Source: Culex pipiens pallens
Taxonomy: Eukaryota > Arthropoda > Insecta > Diptera > Culicidae
DNA length: 64,000 nt
Direction: 5' to 3'
Assembly (NCBI RefSeq): GCF_016801865.2
Contig: NC_068939.1
Span: 186,100,053 to 186,164,052 of the forward strand
Both the position numbers and the translations under genes were made by a program. The notes under the pieces are model-generated. The model saw only the letters and a program-made list of their open reading frames with translations. It had not been told where the DNA came from and ran no database searches. The first letter of the stretch is position 1. Each line of letters starts with the position of its first letter. This document shows, in pieces, positions 21,920-34,061 of the stretch.

Positions 21920-23086
21920 ATGCCCGAGTTTGAACTGGCCGGTAAGATCCGAGTTTGGCAATTTCCGGGTTATCTGTTTCAACGGCGTTTCCCTTCCCTC
22001 AGACTACAGCATACTGGAGAAAATTGGAGAGGGTTCCTTCTCGGAGGTGTTTCGCGTGAAGCACAAACGAACCGGTTTTTACTATGCGGCCAAGAAGCTT
22101 ACCAAACTGTACTTTGATCCGGCGGAAGCGCTCCAGGATTCGGAGATCCGGGTGATGAAGCTGCTGGACTACCATCCAAACGTGCTAAGTTTCGTGGACA
22201 TTTTGCAGTGAGTTGTAGCAGCCAATTTTTCGCAATTTTATTCAAATTTCCAATTGTTTTGCCTATCAGCGACCAAGCGACCGGAAGTTTGTCGCTCATT
22301 ATGGAGCTGATGGACATGAGCATGTACGACTACATAAAGAACCGGAAGCGGTGCCTGTCGGAGAAGCGCGTCAAGCGTTATCTGTACCAAATGGTTTGCG
22401 GGCTACATCATCTGCATCGTAACGGAATATTTCACAGGGACATAAAGCCGGAAAACGTGCTCATCAAAATTCCTCGCAAGCTCAAGGAGAACGAGTTAGT
22501 CCAGTTGGCGGATTTCGGGTCAATTTGTAGCACCAGCCAGCAGCCGCCGTATTCAGCGTACATTTCAACGCGCTGGTATCGCTCGCCGGAATGCTTGCTG
22601 ACCTCGGGTTATTACGGACCCAAGATGGACATTTGGGCTGTCGGCTGCTGTTTTTACGAAATGCTTACACTGAATCCTCTCTTCCCGGGGGAAAACGAAC
22701 TGGACCAGCTGTACTTGATCCACGAAATTGTCGGATCACCGTCGGCTTCGATGTTGGCCAAGTTTCGGCATTTGAACCAACTGAACTACGACTTTCCCAA
22801 GCGCAAACCAACCAACTTTCGAAGCATGATTCCGCTGCTTAGCCATTACGGGGTCGATGTGCTCAATCGAACGCTTTCCTATGCCCCGGACGCGAGGATC
22901 AGCGCAGCAAGGCTTCTGCAGCACTTGTACTTTGAAGATGTGAGCAAAAGTTCGAAAGCGTCTCGGTTATCTTCGTCGTCGATGCCCAGCTTGGACGAGG
23001 CGGATTTGCGGAGCAAGAACGAAAGTAGGAGAACCAGCAAAAATGTAAGACCTAAAATCAACCTTCTAACATTTACGCACTTATGA
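21920..23086 (+). CDS. MOK: MOK-family serine/threonine kinase (RCK/MAK/MRK group)
   Basis: Exons are 21920-21941, 22003-22207 and 22270-23086 (stop as read through), 347 residues. An alternative ATG at 21876 reads through the first 61-bp intron and adds an unrelated N-terminus; the spliced form matches the short MOK N-terminus better. Kinase motifs: GEGSFSEV glycine loop (16-23), K38, HRDIKPEN (131-138), DFG (157-159), STRWYRSPE (175-183). ELMDMSMYDYI and NELDQLYLIHEIVGSP are MOK-like. The activation-loop TEY of mammalian MOK is SAY here (171-173). MOK kinases belong with the MAK/ICK cilium-associated kinases. The 3' end is uncertain: a GTAAGA donor at 23045 could join a further exon (see 33849-34061), dropping the last 13 residues shown here. 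Confidence 0.9.
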
Positions 23087-24027
23087 ACATTGCAAGCGAT
23101 CGTTTTTAAACTCCTCCCCTGTGCTTACTAACATTCCTGTCTCATTCCACGAGATCTACAAACTGAAATGGCGGGCGCCGTTGGTGACAAACGACTGTTA
23201 CCTGTTTGCACACATGTTCAAGTTACTACGATGCTTGGCATTCTTCATTTCAGCGCATTCATACATGCTGTTAATAAGAGAAACACCACTAGATTGGTCT
23301 GGTGTTCAGCAACATAGGAAATTTTTTGAAAACATCAAGTTTTTTAATCAATTCACAGATACGAAAAAACTGATCATTAAAAAAAACTAAATTATTTCAA
23401 TTGTTTAATACAAAAAAATGCAAGGCCGTGAAAACCGTTACCCAAAGTTTTTTTAAAAGAATTTAAAATTTCAAAATTAAAGAATATTTTTTTTTTGATT
23501 TATATTAATTGTATTCTAGAATGTAAACATTCTAGAATTATGTAATCTAAAAAAAAAAAATTAATATTGTTTTTAGAACTTTAATTTATAGAACCTCTGA
23601 ATTTGTAAATTTTAGAGTTTGATTTTTAGTTTCTCATAATCTTTAAATTTTTGCATGATAAAATTCTAAAATTGGGAAATAGTTTTATTTCAAATTCTTA
23701 ATTTTATTATTTTAGGTTTTTTAAATTTTGAAATTGAAGTGAAATTTCAATTTCTAGTGTAAGTCCAGAATTGAAGCTCTAAAAATCTAAGCAATTCTTG
23801 AATCTAACAATTTAAAATGTTTCAGATATTGTTTTTTTTTTAAACCAAGAATTTAATGTTAAGGAATTTGGTGCAGCAGTTCTAAAATACATTAAATGCA
23901 TTTTTTTTCGTAAATTTTGAATTTTTAAGCAAAAGTAATTTTTGAATTATAGTAATGTAGAATCTTAGAATATTAGCACGTTGGAATTTAATTCCAATAC
24001 AAAGTTATTTTTATTTTCTAGATTTAA
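23087..24027. other. MOK 3' flank or intron, AT-rich
   Basis: After 23130 a frame continues for 89 codons (ATCTACAAACTGAAATGGCGG near 23155 follows a TACTAAC branch-like motif and a GAG instead of a CAG/TAG acceptor), so a MOK tail exon here is possible but weak. From 23400 onward the sequence is A/T-rich decayed DNA. Confidence 0.3.
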
Positions 24028-24219
24028 GGTGAAACGGGAAGACAGTGCCATATTGACACCACGACTCGATGTTGGAAGCACATTTGAGGAAAATGCCGTA
24101 ATTTACGGCATCTTTTTTTTTTGCAGAAGCTTAAAAGGTCAATAGCAAGCAATATGTCGAGTTTATAAATTTATTTATGTTGAATAGAAGCTGTCCAATA
24201 ATTGGCGTCCCGTTTCACC
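24028..24219. mobile_element. TTAA-flanked MITE (piggyBac-like)
   Basis: The ends GGTGAAACGGGA and CCCGTTTCACC are inverted and bordered by TTAA at 24024-24027 and 24220-24223, the piggyBac target signature. The 192-bp element is non-coding. Confidence 0.7.
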
Positions 24220-24540
24220 TTAAGACTTTGAAAGTTTAAGAATTAAATTTATGAATTTTTATATTCGTGATATTTAGAATTTTAGCATTTAGCTTTTTTT
24301 TAATTTCAAAAGCATTTTTTTTATTTTGAAATAAAAAAAAATTGAGATTTTTGGAATCTTTTTTAAGTTTAGAAATTGTGAAATAAGGAAATTGAAAGCT
24401 ATAGAATTTTTAATATAGTTATTTTTAAAAATTTTGAATTATAGTATTTTTGAATAAGAGAATCTCTTATTTGAGAAAACTAGAATTTCAAAATCTTACA
24501 AATGTAGAATTTTTCATACAATTTTGCACTAGAGTTTAGG

Positions 24541-26647
24541 ATATGGGTCATTCCACCTGAAGTGTGCAAGAAAAAATGCAAATTTGAAAATTACCATCTC
24601 CGATTCTGCTCAAATTTGGCAGAGCTGTTGAGACTGTCAAAACATGTAAAAATCCCGAATTTCATCCAAATCGGACCACCCCCTCCATTTTTGTACCCTC
24701 CCAAAAAATCGACTTTTTGGCTATTTTTGAGCGAAACCCCTATCTTCGAACGACGATAACTCAGGAACCACAAATCTTAGAGAGTCGGTCTTAGACTCAA
24801 TTTTGAAGGAAATTGGACGTAGAATCCATTTCCGTGATCAAAATTTGGATTAAAATATTTTTTCTATCTGTATTGCACAATTGAAAACTTTGAATGGCCG
24901 TATCTCAAAACAGCCCTATTTATTTTTTAAATTTGACCTCACCATCGTATTCCCCGTCCAATTTTACATAAGAATCACTTATCGACAGAAAGGAATATGT
25001 TTCGTTCCAGAGATATCGAATTTTAAAGTTTTAAGTATTTGAGATTACCTAAATTAGCTACACTCGCCACATATGCTAGAAGGACTCGGGCGCGCTGATC
25101 AATAACTGCTACCTGTTTATTTATTGAAATACGATTTCATCCCAATTAATCATTAGCAAATTAGGCAAAAATTGTAGGAAAATGCTGTATTAATCTTAAA
25201 TTTAAAAAAATAGTATGGGGTGAATTTATGTGCTAGCCCACAGGACAGAGCAAGAACGACACGCAATACAGAGCAGAATGGAATTCCCGCTGTGCTAGCA
25301 GGAAATTGAAATTGATGTTGTAAGTAACACTTAAGAAAAAGTGTACAATACATTATCGTATCAAAAATTATGAATTAACATGAATAATACTCTCGTGAAG
25401 CATGATTAAGCAAGAGGATTTCTGGAAAGTATAAAGCTGAAAAAAGTAAGAAAATCACAAAGATTAATTAACCGTTCGAACAATTATCTTTTTTTTTTTT
25501 GTCAATCATTTCGAAATCTTGGAAGACGATACAGCTGCTGTCCACATGTATCAGAAGTATATGGTTTCGTTTTTGAAATTAAATGTACCAGAATTGAAAA
25601 AAAAATCATCAATTTTTCAGATGAAACTGGTTCACAATATAAAAATCAGTTTAATATGATCATGCTCAATCTTTCAAACCGTAAGGCAGATTTTGGGGTT
25701 TATTGCTGAATGGCACTATTTTGCTACCACACATGGCAAAAGCTCTAGAACCCATGAGAATTATTTCATCTACTACATCCAGCTCTACATTTGTTCTTGC
25801 TTCAAATAAAAGAAATAATTTGATAAAGTGGGAAGAAATGAGGAATTAGGAAAAATATGAAAACAATAGATTTTTTTTAATTGTGTTGTAAAAACGTTGT
25901 AGCATTTGCAAATAAATATTGAAAGTTCAAATTTTACCTAATATGGTTCAATGACACTGACATCAGGAAAAACAGTGCATTCAAAATTACCCAATAAATA
26001 TTCCTTAAACAAAAAATAGATTGTTCAAGGTATTGATTATCTCAAAATCGTATAAAATTATAAAATAATTCATCTTACAGAACACCAGGTAGTAATTATT
26101 GATCAGCGCGCCCGAGTCCTTCTAGCATATGTGGCGAGTGTAGCTAATTTAGGTAATCTCAAATACTCAAAACTTTAAAATTCGATATCTCTGGAACGAA
26201 ACATATTCCTTTCTGTCTATAAGTGATTCTTATGTAAAATTGGACGGGGAATACGATGTTGAGGTCAAATTTAAAAAATAAAGGCTGTTTTGAGATACGG
26301 CCATTCAAAGTTTTGCATTGCGCAATACAGGTAGAAAAAATATTTTAATCCAAATTTTGATCACGGAAATGGATTCTACGTCCAATTTCCTTCAAAATTG
26401 AGTCTAAGACCGACTCTCTAAGATTTATGGTTCCTGAGTTATCGTCGTTTGAAGATAGGGGTTTTGCTCAAAAATAGCCAAAAAGTCGATTTTTTGGGAG
26501 GGTACAAAACTGGAGGGGGAGGTCCGATTTGGATGAAATTCGGGATTTTTGCATGTTTTGATAGTCTCAACAGCTCTGCCAAATTTGAGCAGAATCGGAG
26601 ATGGTAATTTTCAAATGGTGTTCCGCTTCAGATGGAATGACCCATAT
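24541..26647. mobile_element. Long-terminal-inverted-repeat foldback element
   Basis: Bases 24541-25115 and 26086-26647 are reverse complements over about 565 bases with scattered mismatches, around a 970-base loop. The outer ends read ATATGGGTCATTCCA and TGGAATGACCCATAT. The target duplication is unclear (ATAT or TA). No transposase frame. Transcribed through, the arms would make one long hairpin RNA. Confidence 0.85.
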
Positions 26648-26683
26648 TGCAAATTCTGGATATGATTTTTTGAAAACAAAAAG

Positions 26684-26805
26684 TACCGAGCTACCGTGGC
26701 CGTAAGGTTACAGGCTTTGCATTGTAAGCGGAAGGTGACGGGCTCGATTCTTGTCTGGTTTGGCAGATTCAGATTCAGTGCTCACTCGGAGTCCTGACCG
26801 GTAGG
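26684..26805 (+). mobile_element. tRNA-derived SINE, 5' part (continues at 33108-33165)
   Basis: The head contains an A-box-like CCGTGGCCGTAAGG and a B-box-like GGCTCGATTC. The body CAGATTCAGATTCAGTGCTC runs to 26805, where a 6.3 kb hAT insertion interrupts it. It resumes at 33108 with GTATGGGTTTCGACC and continues to about 33165. Confidence 0.7.
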
Positions 26806-27337
26806 CAGGGCCGTAGCCAGGATTTTTGTTCGGGGGGGGCTTGGGTGCAAAAATTCAAAGAGTATAGAAACCAGCAAATTATTTATACCATCACTTGGTT
26901 TATGGTATAATTATTAAGATGAATTGTAAAATTGTAAAATAATGTGTGCAAAAATGTTTTAAAAGATTTTCTTCTTTAGTTTTCAATGTCTTTATTGAAG
27001 AAACTCCTTCGTCAAGAGTTTTTCTTTGTTCATACAGCTAGTTTGTATTAAAGGAGTAGAGAAGAAAGTGTTTTTTTTTTACATTTTCTTGAATTTTTTA
27101 ATTGTAATTGAATTTCGTGAAATATTGTCGCAAAATTTAAAATTTACGTAACTTGAATAAAAATTTTGAAATAAAAAAAAATCTTGAAAAATATCGATTT
27201 ATCAAACCATAAGTATTATATTTTTGTACTTTATACTGAGAGAAAAACCCACGAACAAACTGGTAAATTTTAACTATCAAATTTTAAACCGTCTGGATTT
27301 ATGTTATAGGCTGTGTGATCACTATCACAGTGATTAC

Positions 27338-27718
27338 TTACTGTGCATTTATTTTTTTTGCCGATAAAAAAATAAATTATTTCTATGAATTCATAGACTT
27401 TAAAATATGTTGACTCTGGATATCTCTGGATAAGAAAGTCTTTAAGCATTTTTTGATACTCGTTGGTTGAAATTTAACGGTTTATTCGATCGGATAATTT
27501 TTTTTTTGTAATTTCAAAGATAAGCAACACTGAAACGATACATTGAAATTTTATTTAAAAATTACCTTTTATTAAGATCTGTTTTTTTTTTCATTTTTTT
27601 CAATTCTCAAATTCTGAAACAATTTGCAATATAAACCGTGATGGTCCATATTTTAAAGTCTATGAATTCATAGGAATAATTTATTTTTTTATCGGCAAAA
27701 AAAATAAATGCACAGTAA
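27338..27718. mobile_element. Inverted-repeat MITE
   Basis: Arms 27338-27409 and 27647-27718 are near-perfect 72-base reverse complements (each contains CTATGAATTCATAG), around a 237-base loop. Non-coding. Confidence 0.8.
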
Positions 27719-29253
27719 GCTTTGAAGTGCTTATTTCATTAAAACGCAAAAATTAACATTATCAAATTTATTGAAAAAAGTGTACAAACTGTTTAGCAAG
27801 TATTTTCAATGAAAATGATATAACAGCAACTTCAAGCAAAATTTGTATTGTTCTTATCGTGTAAGGACTAAGAACTATTGGAGATTGGTCTATTAGTTCC
27901 TGAGACACATCTTTTTGAAATAAAAATTAAACTTGCACGATAAAAATTATAAATGCGAACACGATTAACAAATTAAAATCTTCAATTTACTTTTTTTTTA
28001 TTTTGAAATAACTGTCAACACTGAATTAATTTTTAAAATAAGTGTTGACAACCAATATGATTTTAAAAGATAAAGGAGGAAAATAATGTAAAAGTAAATT
28101 GGTTGAGCTGGTTATAGAAAAGACTCTCTGTATCTTTCTAAACAAAAAAAAAAAACACAAATGAAATCTTTTATTTTGGATTTCTGGGATTTAACTAATA
28201 AAAATTTTGTTGAATTATATAGAATTGTAACCATTTATTAGAATCGATGTTTATTCAAGAAATATCTTGACTTGGGAACAAAATCCTGCACATTTTATGG
28301 TTTAGAAATTTTATATTTAAGAAACCTTGCTAAATTAAAGGTAAAGAAAACTGTATGTAAGAACTCATAAATCAATTAGATTTTTCCTGTAAATCTAATC
28401 TCAGTCTGCACTAGAATTCAAACATAAAAATATTTGAAGCATCAAAAAATTAAGATTAAAAAAACATAATTTATTGAAATGTTTGAATATTTTTTTATTG
28501 AATATCTTTATTTTGAAATGATTCAAATTTATTTTTATAAAAATTCAGGATTTTTTAGCATTAATTATTTTATTATTTTTTTGTCTTTTTTTATTTTGCA
28601 ATTTCTGATATTTTTTTTAAATTATCATGTGTAATTGTTATCTTAAATTTTTGATGTTTTAAAAGTAAAGAAAACTTTATGTAATAATTCTTAAACCAAG
28701 TAGATTATTCCTGTAAATCTAATCTTAGTCTGAATTTTGCTACAAGAACCATTCAAATGAAAATTAAAAAAAAAGTCCTGTATACGGAGACTCTTAAAAC
28801 TCCATACAAAAAATGCTCAAGAAACAGTCAAGAAAAGATTTACGGAAAGATTTTGCTTTAGCGGTACGCAGCTGAAAAGAAACAGAAACAAAAAGTGGCA
28901 TTTGATATTTTTTTATGTGTTGATGAGATTTTGATTTGTTTATTTGAATGCGACTGAGAATAACGTTTAAAAAAATGTATTCGCTAAAATAATATTGAAG
29001 AATTGCCTCATGAAGCCGACTGTCAAAACGCTGAATCTTAAAATGCCGAATATGTTAAGAATGGATTTTGGTTTTTGCTCAGAATTAAGTTTAAAATAAG
29101 AGAAAAGTCATTACAATAATCAATGGTACAATAAAAGTATTTTTTTTTAATTTTGATATTTTTTAATATTGATTATTTTATTTATTTTTTAGTTTTTGAT
29201 TTATTTTATTGAATTTCTGTTTTTTTTAAATTATTATGTGTCATTGTTACAAT

Positions 29254-29419
29254 CCCGTCCGTGTGGATCAACCGGACCGCGCACAGGACTCACAATCCAG
29301 AGTTCGCCGGTTCGAATCCCGCGGCGGGCGCTCTAAAATTATTTGTGTAAATACGAGTATTCGGTGCCATCGCCCCGTGCTATACTTTCATACACTTAGG
29401 AGCCCAGGGTGGTGAAATC
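29254..29419 (+). mobile_element. tRNA-derived SINE (Val-like head), copy 2
   Basis: Same head and body as 18818-19058, with anticodon loop CTCACAA again, B-box GGTTCGAATCC and GGAGCCCAGGGTGG. The 3' end is truncated compared with copy 1. Confidence 0.85.
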
Positions 29420-29549
29420 TAAAATTAAGAAATTTAAAAGTAGTAAAATTTTTAAATTCTCAATGGAATACCCGATTCGAGTGGTAGTTTGACAGTTCGC
29501 TCCATTAGAAATACATTGCTTACTACCAATCGCGTCGGGTACTCCATTA

Positions 29550-30065
29550 GACCGTTGCAAATATTATTCTAAACTTTATTTTACTAAACTCTGACCAAAG
29601 TCGACAGGGTAGAGCAAACAATGAAAAATATAAAAAAAAATAAATTACAAGCCATTGGTTTATCATTTTAAAAGTGTTTCAAAACCTCACTTTAAATCAG
29701 TACAGTTGTTTTGCTTCATTAGTTTTTAAAATATCTAGTTACTGGCGAAAAGCTTTTTTCGTGAAAAAAAATAATGCCGCGGTTCAACGAAATGTTACAA
29801 TAATTTCAAATATTTTGAAACGAGCCCAAACATGTCGTACATAATTATCAACGCAGGAAAAAACATTTCAAATTTGTTGTCGCTGCTCCTAAAAGGACTT
29901 AATCGAAATAAGTTACGAATGAAAAAAATAACTGTTTTCAGTTGATTAGACTTCCATTTCTATTGAAGCAGTGAAGCTATTTTCAAAAAAAATATTATAT
30001 TTGCTCTCTGCTGTTTGGCCAATTTTAAAAGGGTGGCAACATAAACTTTGGAAAATCCCTGGGCC
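29550..30065. mobile_element. Harbinger-like MITE, diverged copy
   Basis: Starts GACCGTTGCAAATATTATTC and ends CATAAACTTTGGAAAAT...GGGCC, matching the inverted ends of the 10331-10796 element with more divergence. A TTA trinucleotide precedes it. Confidence 0.6.
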
Positions 30066-30139
30066 TTGTAAAGTCAAGGGGCATGATTTGATCCTAGTGC
30101 ATTAGTTAAAATTTGGGTATACATTCTTTTTTATAAGCA

Positions 30140-30650
30140 CTATGGACACCACTTCATGCTACGAGAACTCGCTTTGGCGCAGCCCCAGGGCTTAAGCGTT
30201 GACCGATAAGCTGTCTTCGTGAACTAGGTAGTTCTCCGATAGTGAAAATATCACAATTGCACAAGACACCGCTGCTTCTGTGACTTTTTCACTATCACAA
30301 TGTGGGATTTAGGTGGGACTTCAGGATAGTACAATTGATTTGTTGCTTAGCATTAGCATTTAAAATAAATCTGTATGCTTTCTAAATCTATTTGATGATA
30401 AATTTAGTTGCAATTGTTAAGTTAGAGTAATGCTGTCAATAAACTTTGATTGATGTAGAATACTAGGCATTCTTTTATGTCAAATTGTCCATAGAGTCTC
30501 GATCAATCAATAATGTAATGATATCGGACAAAATTCGTTGATCTGTTGAACTAACGGTTTTCGGATTATGGTTGTATTGACCATTGTTGCGAATCGAGGA
30601 ACTACGGATCTTTTGACGTAAATGGTCATTTCTTTTTAAAATCGCGATTA
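30140..30650. repeat. Interspersed repeat shared with 43814-44490
   Basis: CACTTCATGCTACGAGAAC, CAGGGCTTAA and, further on, CATAGAGTCTCGATCAATCA and GTTGATCTGTTGAACTAACG occur in the same order in both copies. Class unknown; possibly a solo LTR or non-coding element. Confidence 0.65.
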
Positions 30651-30889
30651 TTATCCTATTTGTATATCAGTTCACAAATTTTTATTGTTTTTTGATAGAA
30701 GTAGTACTACAACAGTTAAAGGAACGTTTAGTTTTGAACATTAAGTTTAGAGGATTTTAAATTAAAATTTAGATTTTCAATCCAACTACTAGCAAATGAA
30801 TATTTGGACTTAAATCAATAATTGAATAAGTTGGACTTATGAATAACACACAACTGTGCATTTATTCTAGAGTCAGATCCATACAGCGT

Positions 30890-31059
30890 CAGTGTTTATT
30901 TGGTCGAAGTGTACTAATTCATTGGCAGATCTGATTCTAGTTGTAATGTACGACAAGACTACTGACGGACGTGACAGGACGAGGGCCCAGTTTAGAGGTT
31001 TCGACATCAACGATGTGCGGCTGGATCACCCTCCCAAAAAAAAAAAAAAAAAAAAAAAA
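30890..31059 (+). mobile_element. Retroposon 3' end with 24-nt poly(A)
   Basis: Relatively GC-rich sequence (CGATGTGCGGCTGGATCACC) ends in 24 uninterrupted A (31036-31059) and is set into older MITE sequence (CATAAACTTTGGAAAATATT follows). It is probably a truncated LINE-like copy; the family is not recognised. Confidence 0.45.
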
Positions 31060-31293
31060 CATAAACTTTGGAAAATATTTACAATGAAATACAATTTAAA
31101 AAATAATAATAAAGATATCTCACAATCTTCAAAATGGAAATTCTAATCCATAAAATCCAAAAATATGAAATGAAAAAGTTCCATAAAATCCAAAAATTTG
31201 TAACGAAAAAGTTTAAAAATGAATTATTTATCAGAAATTTAAAAATTTGAAAATGATGTTTAATTAATTTAATTTCTGAGTTTTTGAATCCAA

Positions 31294-31531
31294 CACGCAG
31301 AAAAATAAGGAATATTTGAATCAACAAAACGTTTTGTTGATTTGAAAATCTTTATTTTTGTTGAATCAACGCTAAACGTCAAAGCAGCTTTTTCGAAACA
31401 ACAAAAGACTTTTGTGGAATTGAGAAAATCAAGGTTTGTTTCAACGCAAAATCGTCGTTGATTATATTCAACAAAAAAATTGTTGATTCAAACCTCGTAC
31501 AGGCTGATTCTACAAAACATTTTTCTGCGTG
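31294..31531. mobile_element. MITE with CACGCAGAAAAAT ends
   Basis: The left end CACGCAGAAAAAT and right end ATTTTTCTGCGTG are exact inverted repeats bordering 238 bp rich in GTTGATT/AATCAAC words. Non-coding. Confidence 0.7.
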
Positions 31532-33107
31532 AAGCTATAATTTTCTTCTTTTTTTTTACATTTTGAACATTTTTATCATTTTATTTCTTGCTTCAAAAAT
31601 CGCAAGCTCATGCACAAAGCGAAAATTAGTTGATAATAAGGATTCACTTAGTTGAACTTTCGATTTTTGATATATTAAATAAAAAATGGAGAGTGGCTAC
31701 GGTGGAAACAAATAAATGTGACCAAAAGTAAGCATTTTGGACGAGTGGATTCGAGAAAAAGGATTAAGAAAAAGTAATAAAAAATACACACAGATATTTT
31801 TCAAGCATTTTTCTCTAAGGTCTCAGATATGTTACTAACCATATTTTAAAAACCAAAACGATAAAATTAGAAGTGTATTTCTGATAATAGTCGAAATTCA
31901 CTCAAATGTTCTTCATTCTAAATGATTTCGATTTTGAAAACAAAATCTGAATATTTTGTAGAAATTATGGCATTTTTTGAAAAATGTAGAAAAAATCATT
32001 TGTTAAGAGTATGAAGGTCCTCAAAAAGATAAAGGGTTTTGATGCAAATAAAGAAGGGTTATTAATTTTGCAGTCCAAATTCGACTAGCCGATTATCCAA
32101 AAGTTCGAAGGACTTCGGATAATCGAATCATGAACAAATGAAATCGTTTTTTTATTTGCTTGCTTTTAACATCCAATTCGGCATCTGCAACCACATTTGA
32201 GTTAAATTTGAACAATATTTCTTGGCAACCATTTTGGCCGCCACATTGAATCTAAAAATTCTAAATTATTTTATGGTTCTTCAGGAGTCATACTTAAGTT
32301 CGACAATCAAAAATAAGACAACGAGATTTAAGGATTTTTGCTCAAAAGTTATTAGCTTCCGAAAATGACCATTTTTGCGCAACATAACAAGTGCATTGCC
32401 AGGCAAGCTAGCACAGACATGAGTTTAAAAATTAATTATTGCTATGTAGCCCCGGATATTGCTATTTTCGAAGGCTAATAACTTTTTATCAAAAAACCCA
32501 AAAAATAAGGTGTCTTCGGGAAAGTTTTTCCAATTTTAAAGAAGATATTAGTTATGAAATTTGGTAAGAACTGGGTAGTTTTTGCGCGTTCCACAGGTCA
32601 AAAACTGAAACAGTTGCTTTTCTCCATACATTTTGACGATTTTTCTCAAACTTGGTGGTCAGTGGTCAGAAAAAGCTCCAATTTGGAACTTAGGCTAGTG
32701 ATGGGTCAATCTTTGATTTTAGGGGGTAGCCTCAAGTAAGCCCAGATTTGGACCACCCTAACCAATGTAATGCTAAAACTACGAGATAAATGAAACGTTA
32801 CTGAATGGAACTATGTTCAAATCTGCAGCTCAATTTTTAAATATTGGATCCATAATCTACGAAAACTGAGCTCGGCAATGGACAGGCAAATTACTTAGTT
32901 TGATCAATCTATTCTTGATTCACTATCTTACAAATTATTTCTGTGGAGAGAACACACAATCATTGTATTAGGATTATTTTTAAGGTAGTACACACAATCA
33001 TTGTTTTGAGATTTTTTTAAGGTAGTAAAATTTTAAAAAATTGGGAAAAATTTCGGGGGGGGCTGCAGCCCGGTAGCCCCCCCCCTGGCTACGGGCCTGC
33101 CGGTAGG

Positions 33108-33165
33108 GTATGGGTTTCGACCAGCGGCGTACTGGATTGCCAATCTGGAGGTCGTGCCGTAATAA
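33108..33165 (+). mobile_element. SINE 3' part displaced by the hAT insertion
   Basis: Continuation of the SINE that starts at 26684, resuming after the CCGGTAGG duplication. It carries GTACTGGATTGCCAATCTGG. Confidence 0.55.
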
Positions 33166-33848
33166 TGAAATTATAAAATATAGAAAATGTTAAATAAATT
33201 AAATGAATTGCAAAATCAAATGTTCTACCAACAATGATTTTAAAATTTGTTTGATAGAGTGCACCGTTCTCACCGTTTCCAGCATACGAATTTTTTCTTT
33301 TTTTTTGCGATTTAAAAATATTTCGTGATAAAAAAGGTAAACAATTGCGACAAGCTTAGAAAATGTGCTATAGTTATCTCATGAAAACTGTTTTGCTCGG
33401 AGCTTAAATTAAGTGAAAAGTAATTTTTTATCAGTGTTTGTTCGATTAAGATTTTTTTCAATGTAAAATTTGAATTTTCAAATTTGTTTGCTCTTATCAT
33501 TTAAAAATATTTTTAAATTTGAACAATTTTTTTAAAGGCTAAAAAGTCATATTTGGGAAATATTCTAGTGTTATGGTCGATTGTTAAATTTTAAAACTAT
33601 TTTTATTAGAAATATTTTTTTTATAAAGAAATTTATGAGCACAGAATTTAAAAATGTCTGAATTTTAAATACTTAGAATCTTGTTATGTTGTTATTTGTA
33701 AAAACATTTAAATTTTAGAGTTTCAAGTACATATTTTGAAATTTCAAATTGTTAGAAAAAAAACCTGATTTTTTAAAGTTTAAACGACCGCTTGCTCGAT
33801 AATCTGGAAGTGTAAATTGTAATCCCATTCCCCCTCCCCCACCTCAAG

Positions 33849-34061
33849 TTCCCCCAAAGTGCCGGCTCGTGGGACCGCCGCAGCAACGGCAGCAGCAGCG
33901 TGACAACCGTTTCCGGCGCAGGCGCAGGTGGCAAGCAAAAGCTGTCGCTGGAGATGCTGAAGCACAAGAACCTGGAGCGCGTCTGGGGCATGGCGGACAG
34001 CCCGGGCAAGGCGCGACTCGTCCAGCAGATTCACACCACCTCGTCCCGGTTGTGCTCGTAG
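33849..34061 (+). CDS. Candidate terminal coding exon (possibly MOK C-terminus)
   Basis: After a strong pyrimidine tract ending CCTCAAG, a frame of 70 codons runs to TAG at 34059-34061. It encodes a Ser/Gly-rich stretch followed by KLSLEMLKHKNLERVWGM. Its GC content is far above the flanks, as in a coding exon. It sits only 160 bases from the convergent N4BP2 stop, a sensible place for a 3' terminal exon. The acceptor is AAG, less usual than CAG or TAG. Its phase 0 matches the GTAAGA donor after MOK codon 334 (23044), which would make a 10.8 kb TE-filled intron. No conserved MOK tail is recognised, so the assignment is inference. Confidence 0.45.
   Translation, partial: FPQSAGSWDRRSNGSSSVTTVSGAGAGGKQKLSLEMLKHKNLERVWGMADSPGKARLVQQIHTTSSRLCS

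Larger units (their letters stand above)
26806..33099. mobile_element. 6.3 kb hAT-type composite element
   Basis: The ends CAGGGCCGTAGCC and GGCTACGGGCCTG are inverted and bordered by a perfect 8-bp duplication CCGGTAGG (26798-26805 and 33100-33107), the hAT hallmark. The interior has no frame above about 85 codons, so no transposase. It has filled with younger insertions: inverted-repeat element 27338-27718, SINE 29254-29419, Harbinger-like MITE 29550-30065, a repeat at 30140-30650, a retroposon end with poly(A) at 30890-31059 and a MITE at 31294-31531. Confidence 0.8.

Noticed and set aside
21876..22002. Longer MOK N-terminus reading through the first short intron
   Set aside because: The read-through adds residues unrelated to MOK, while splicing 21942-22002 gives the expected short N-terminus; kept only as an alternative.
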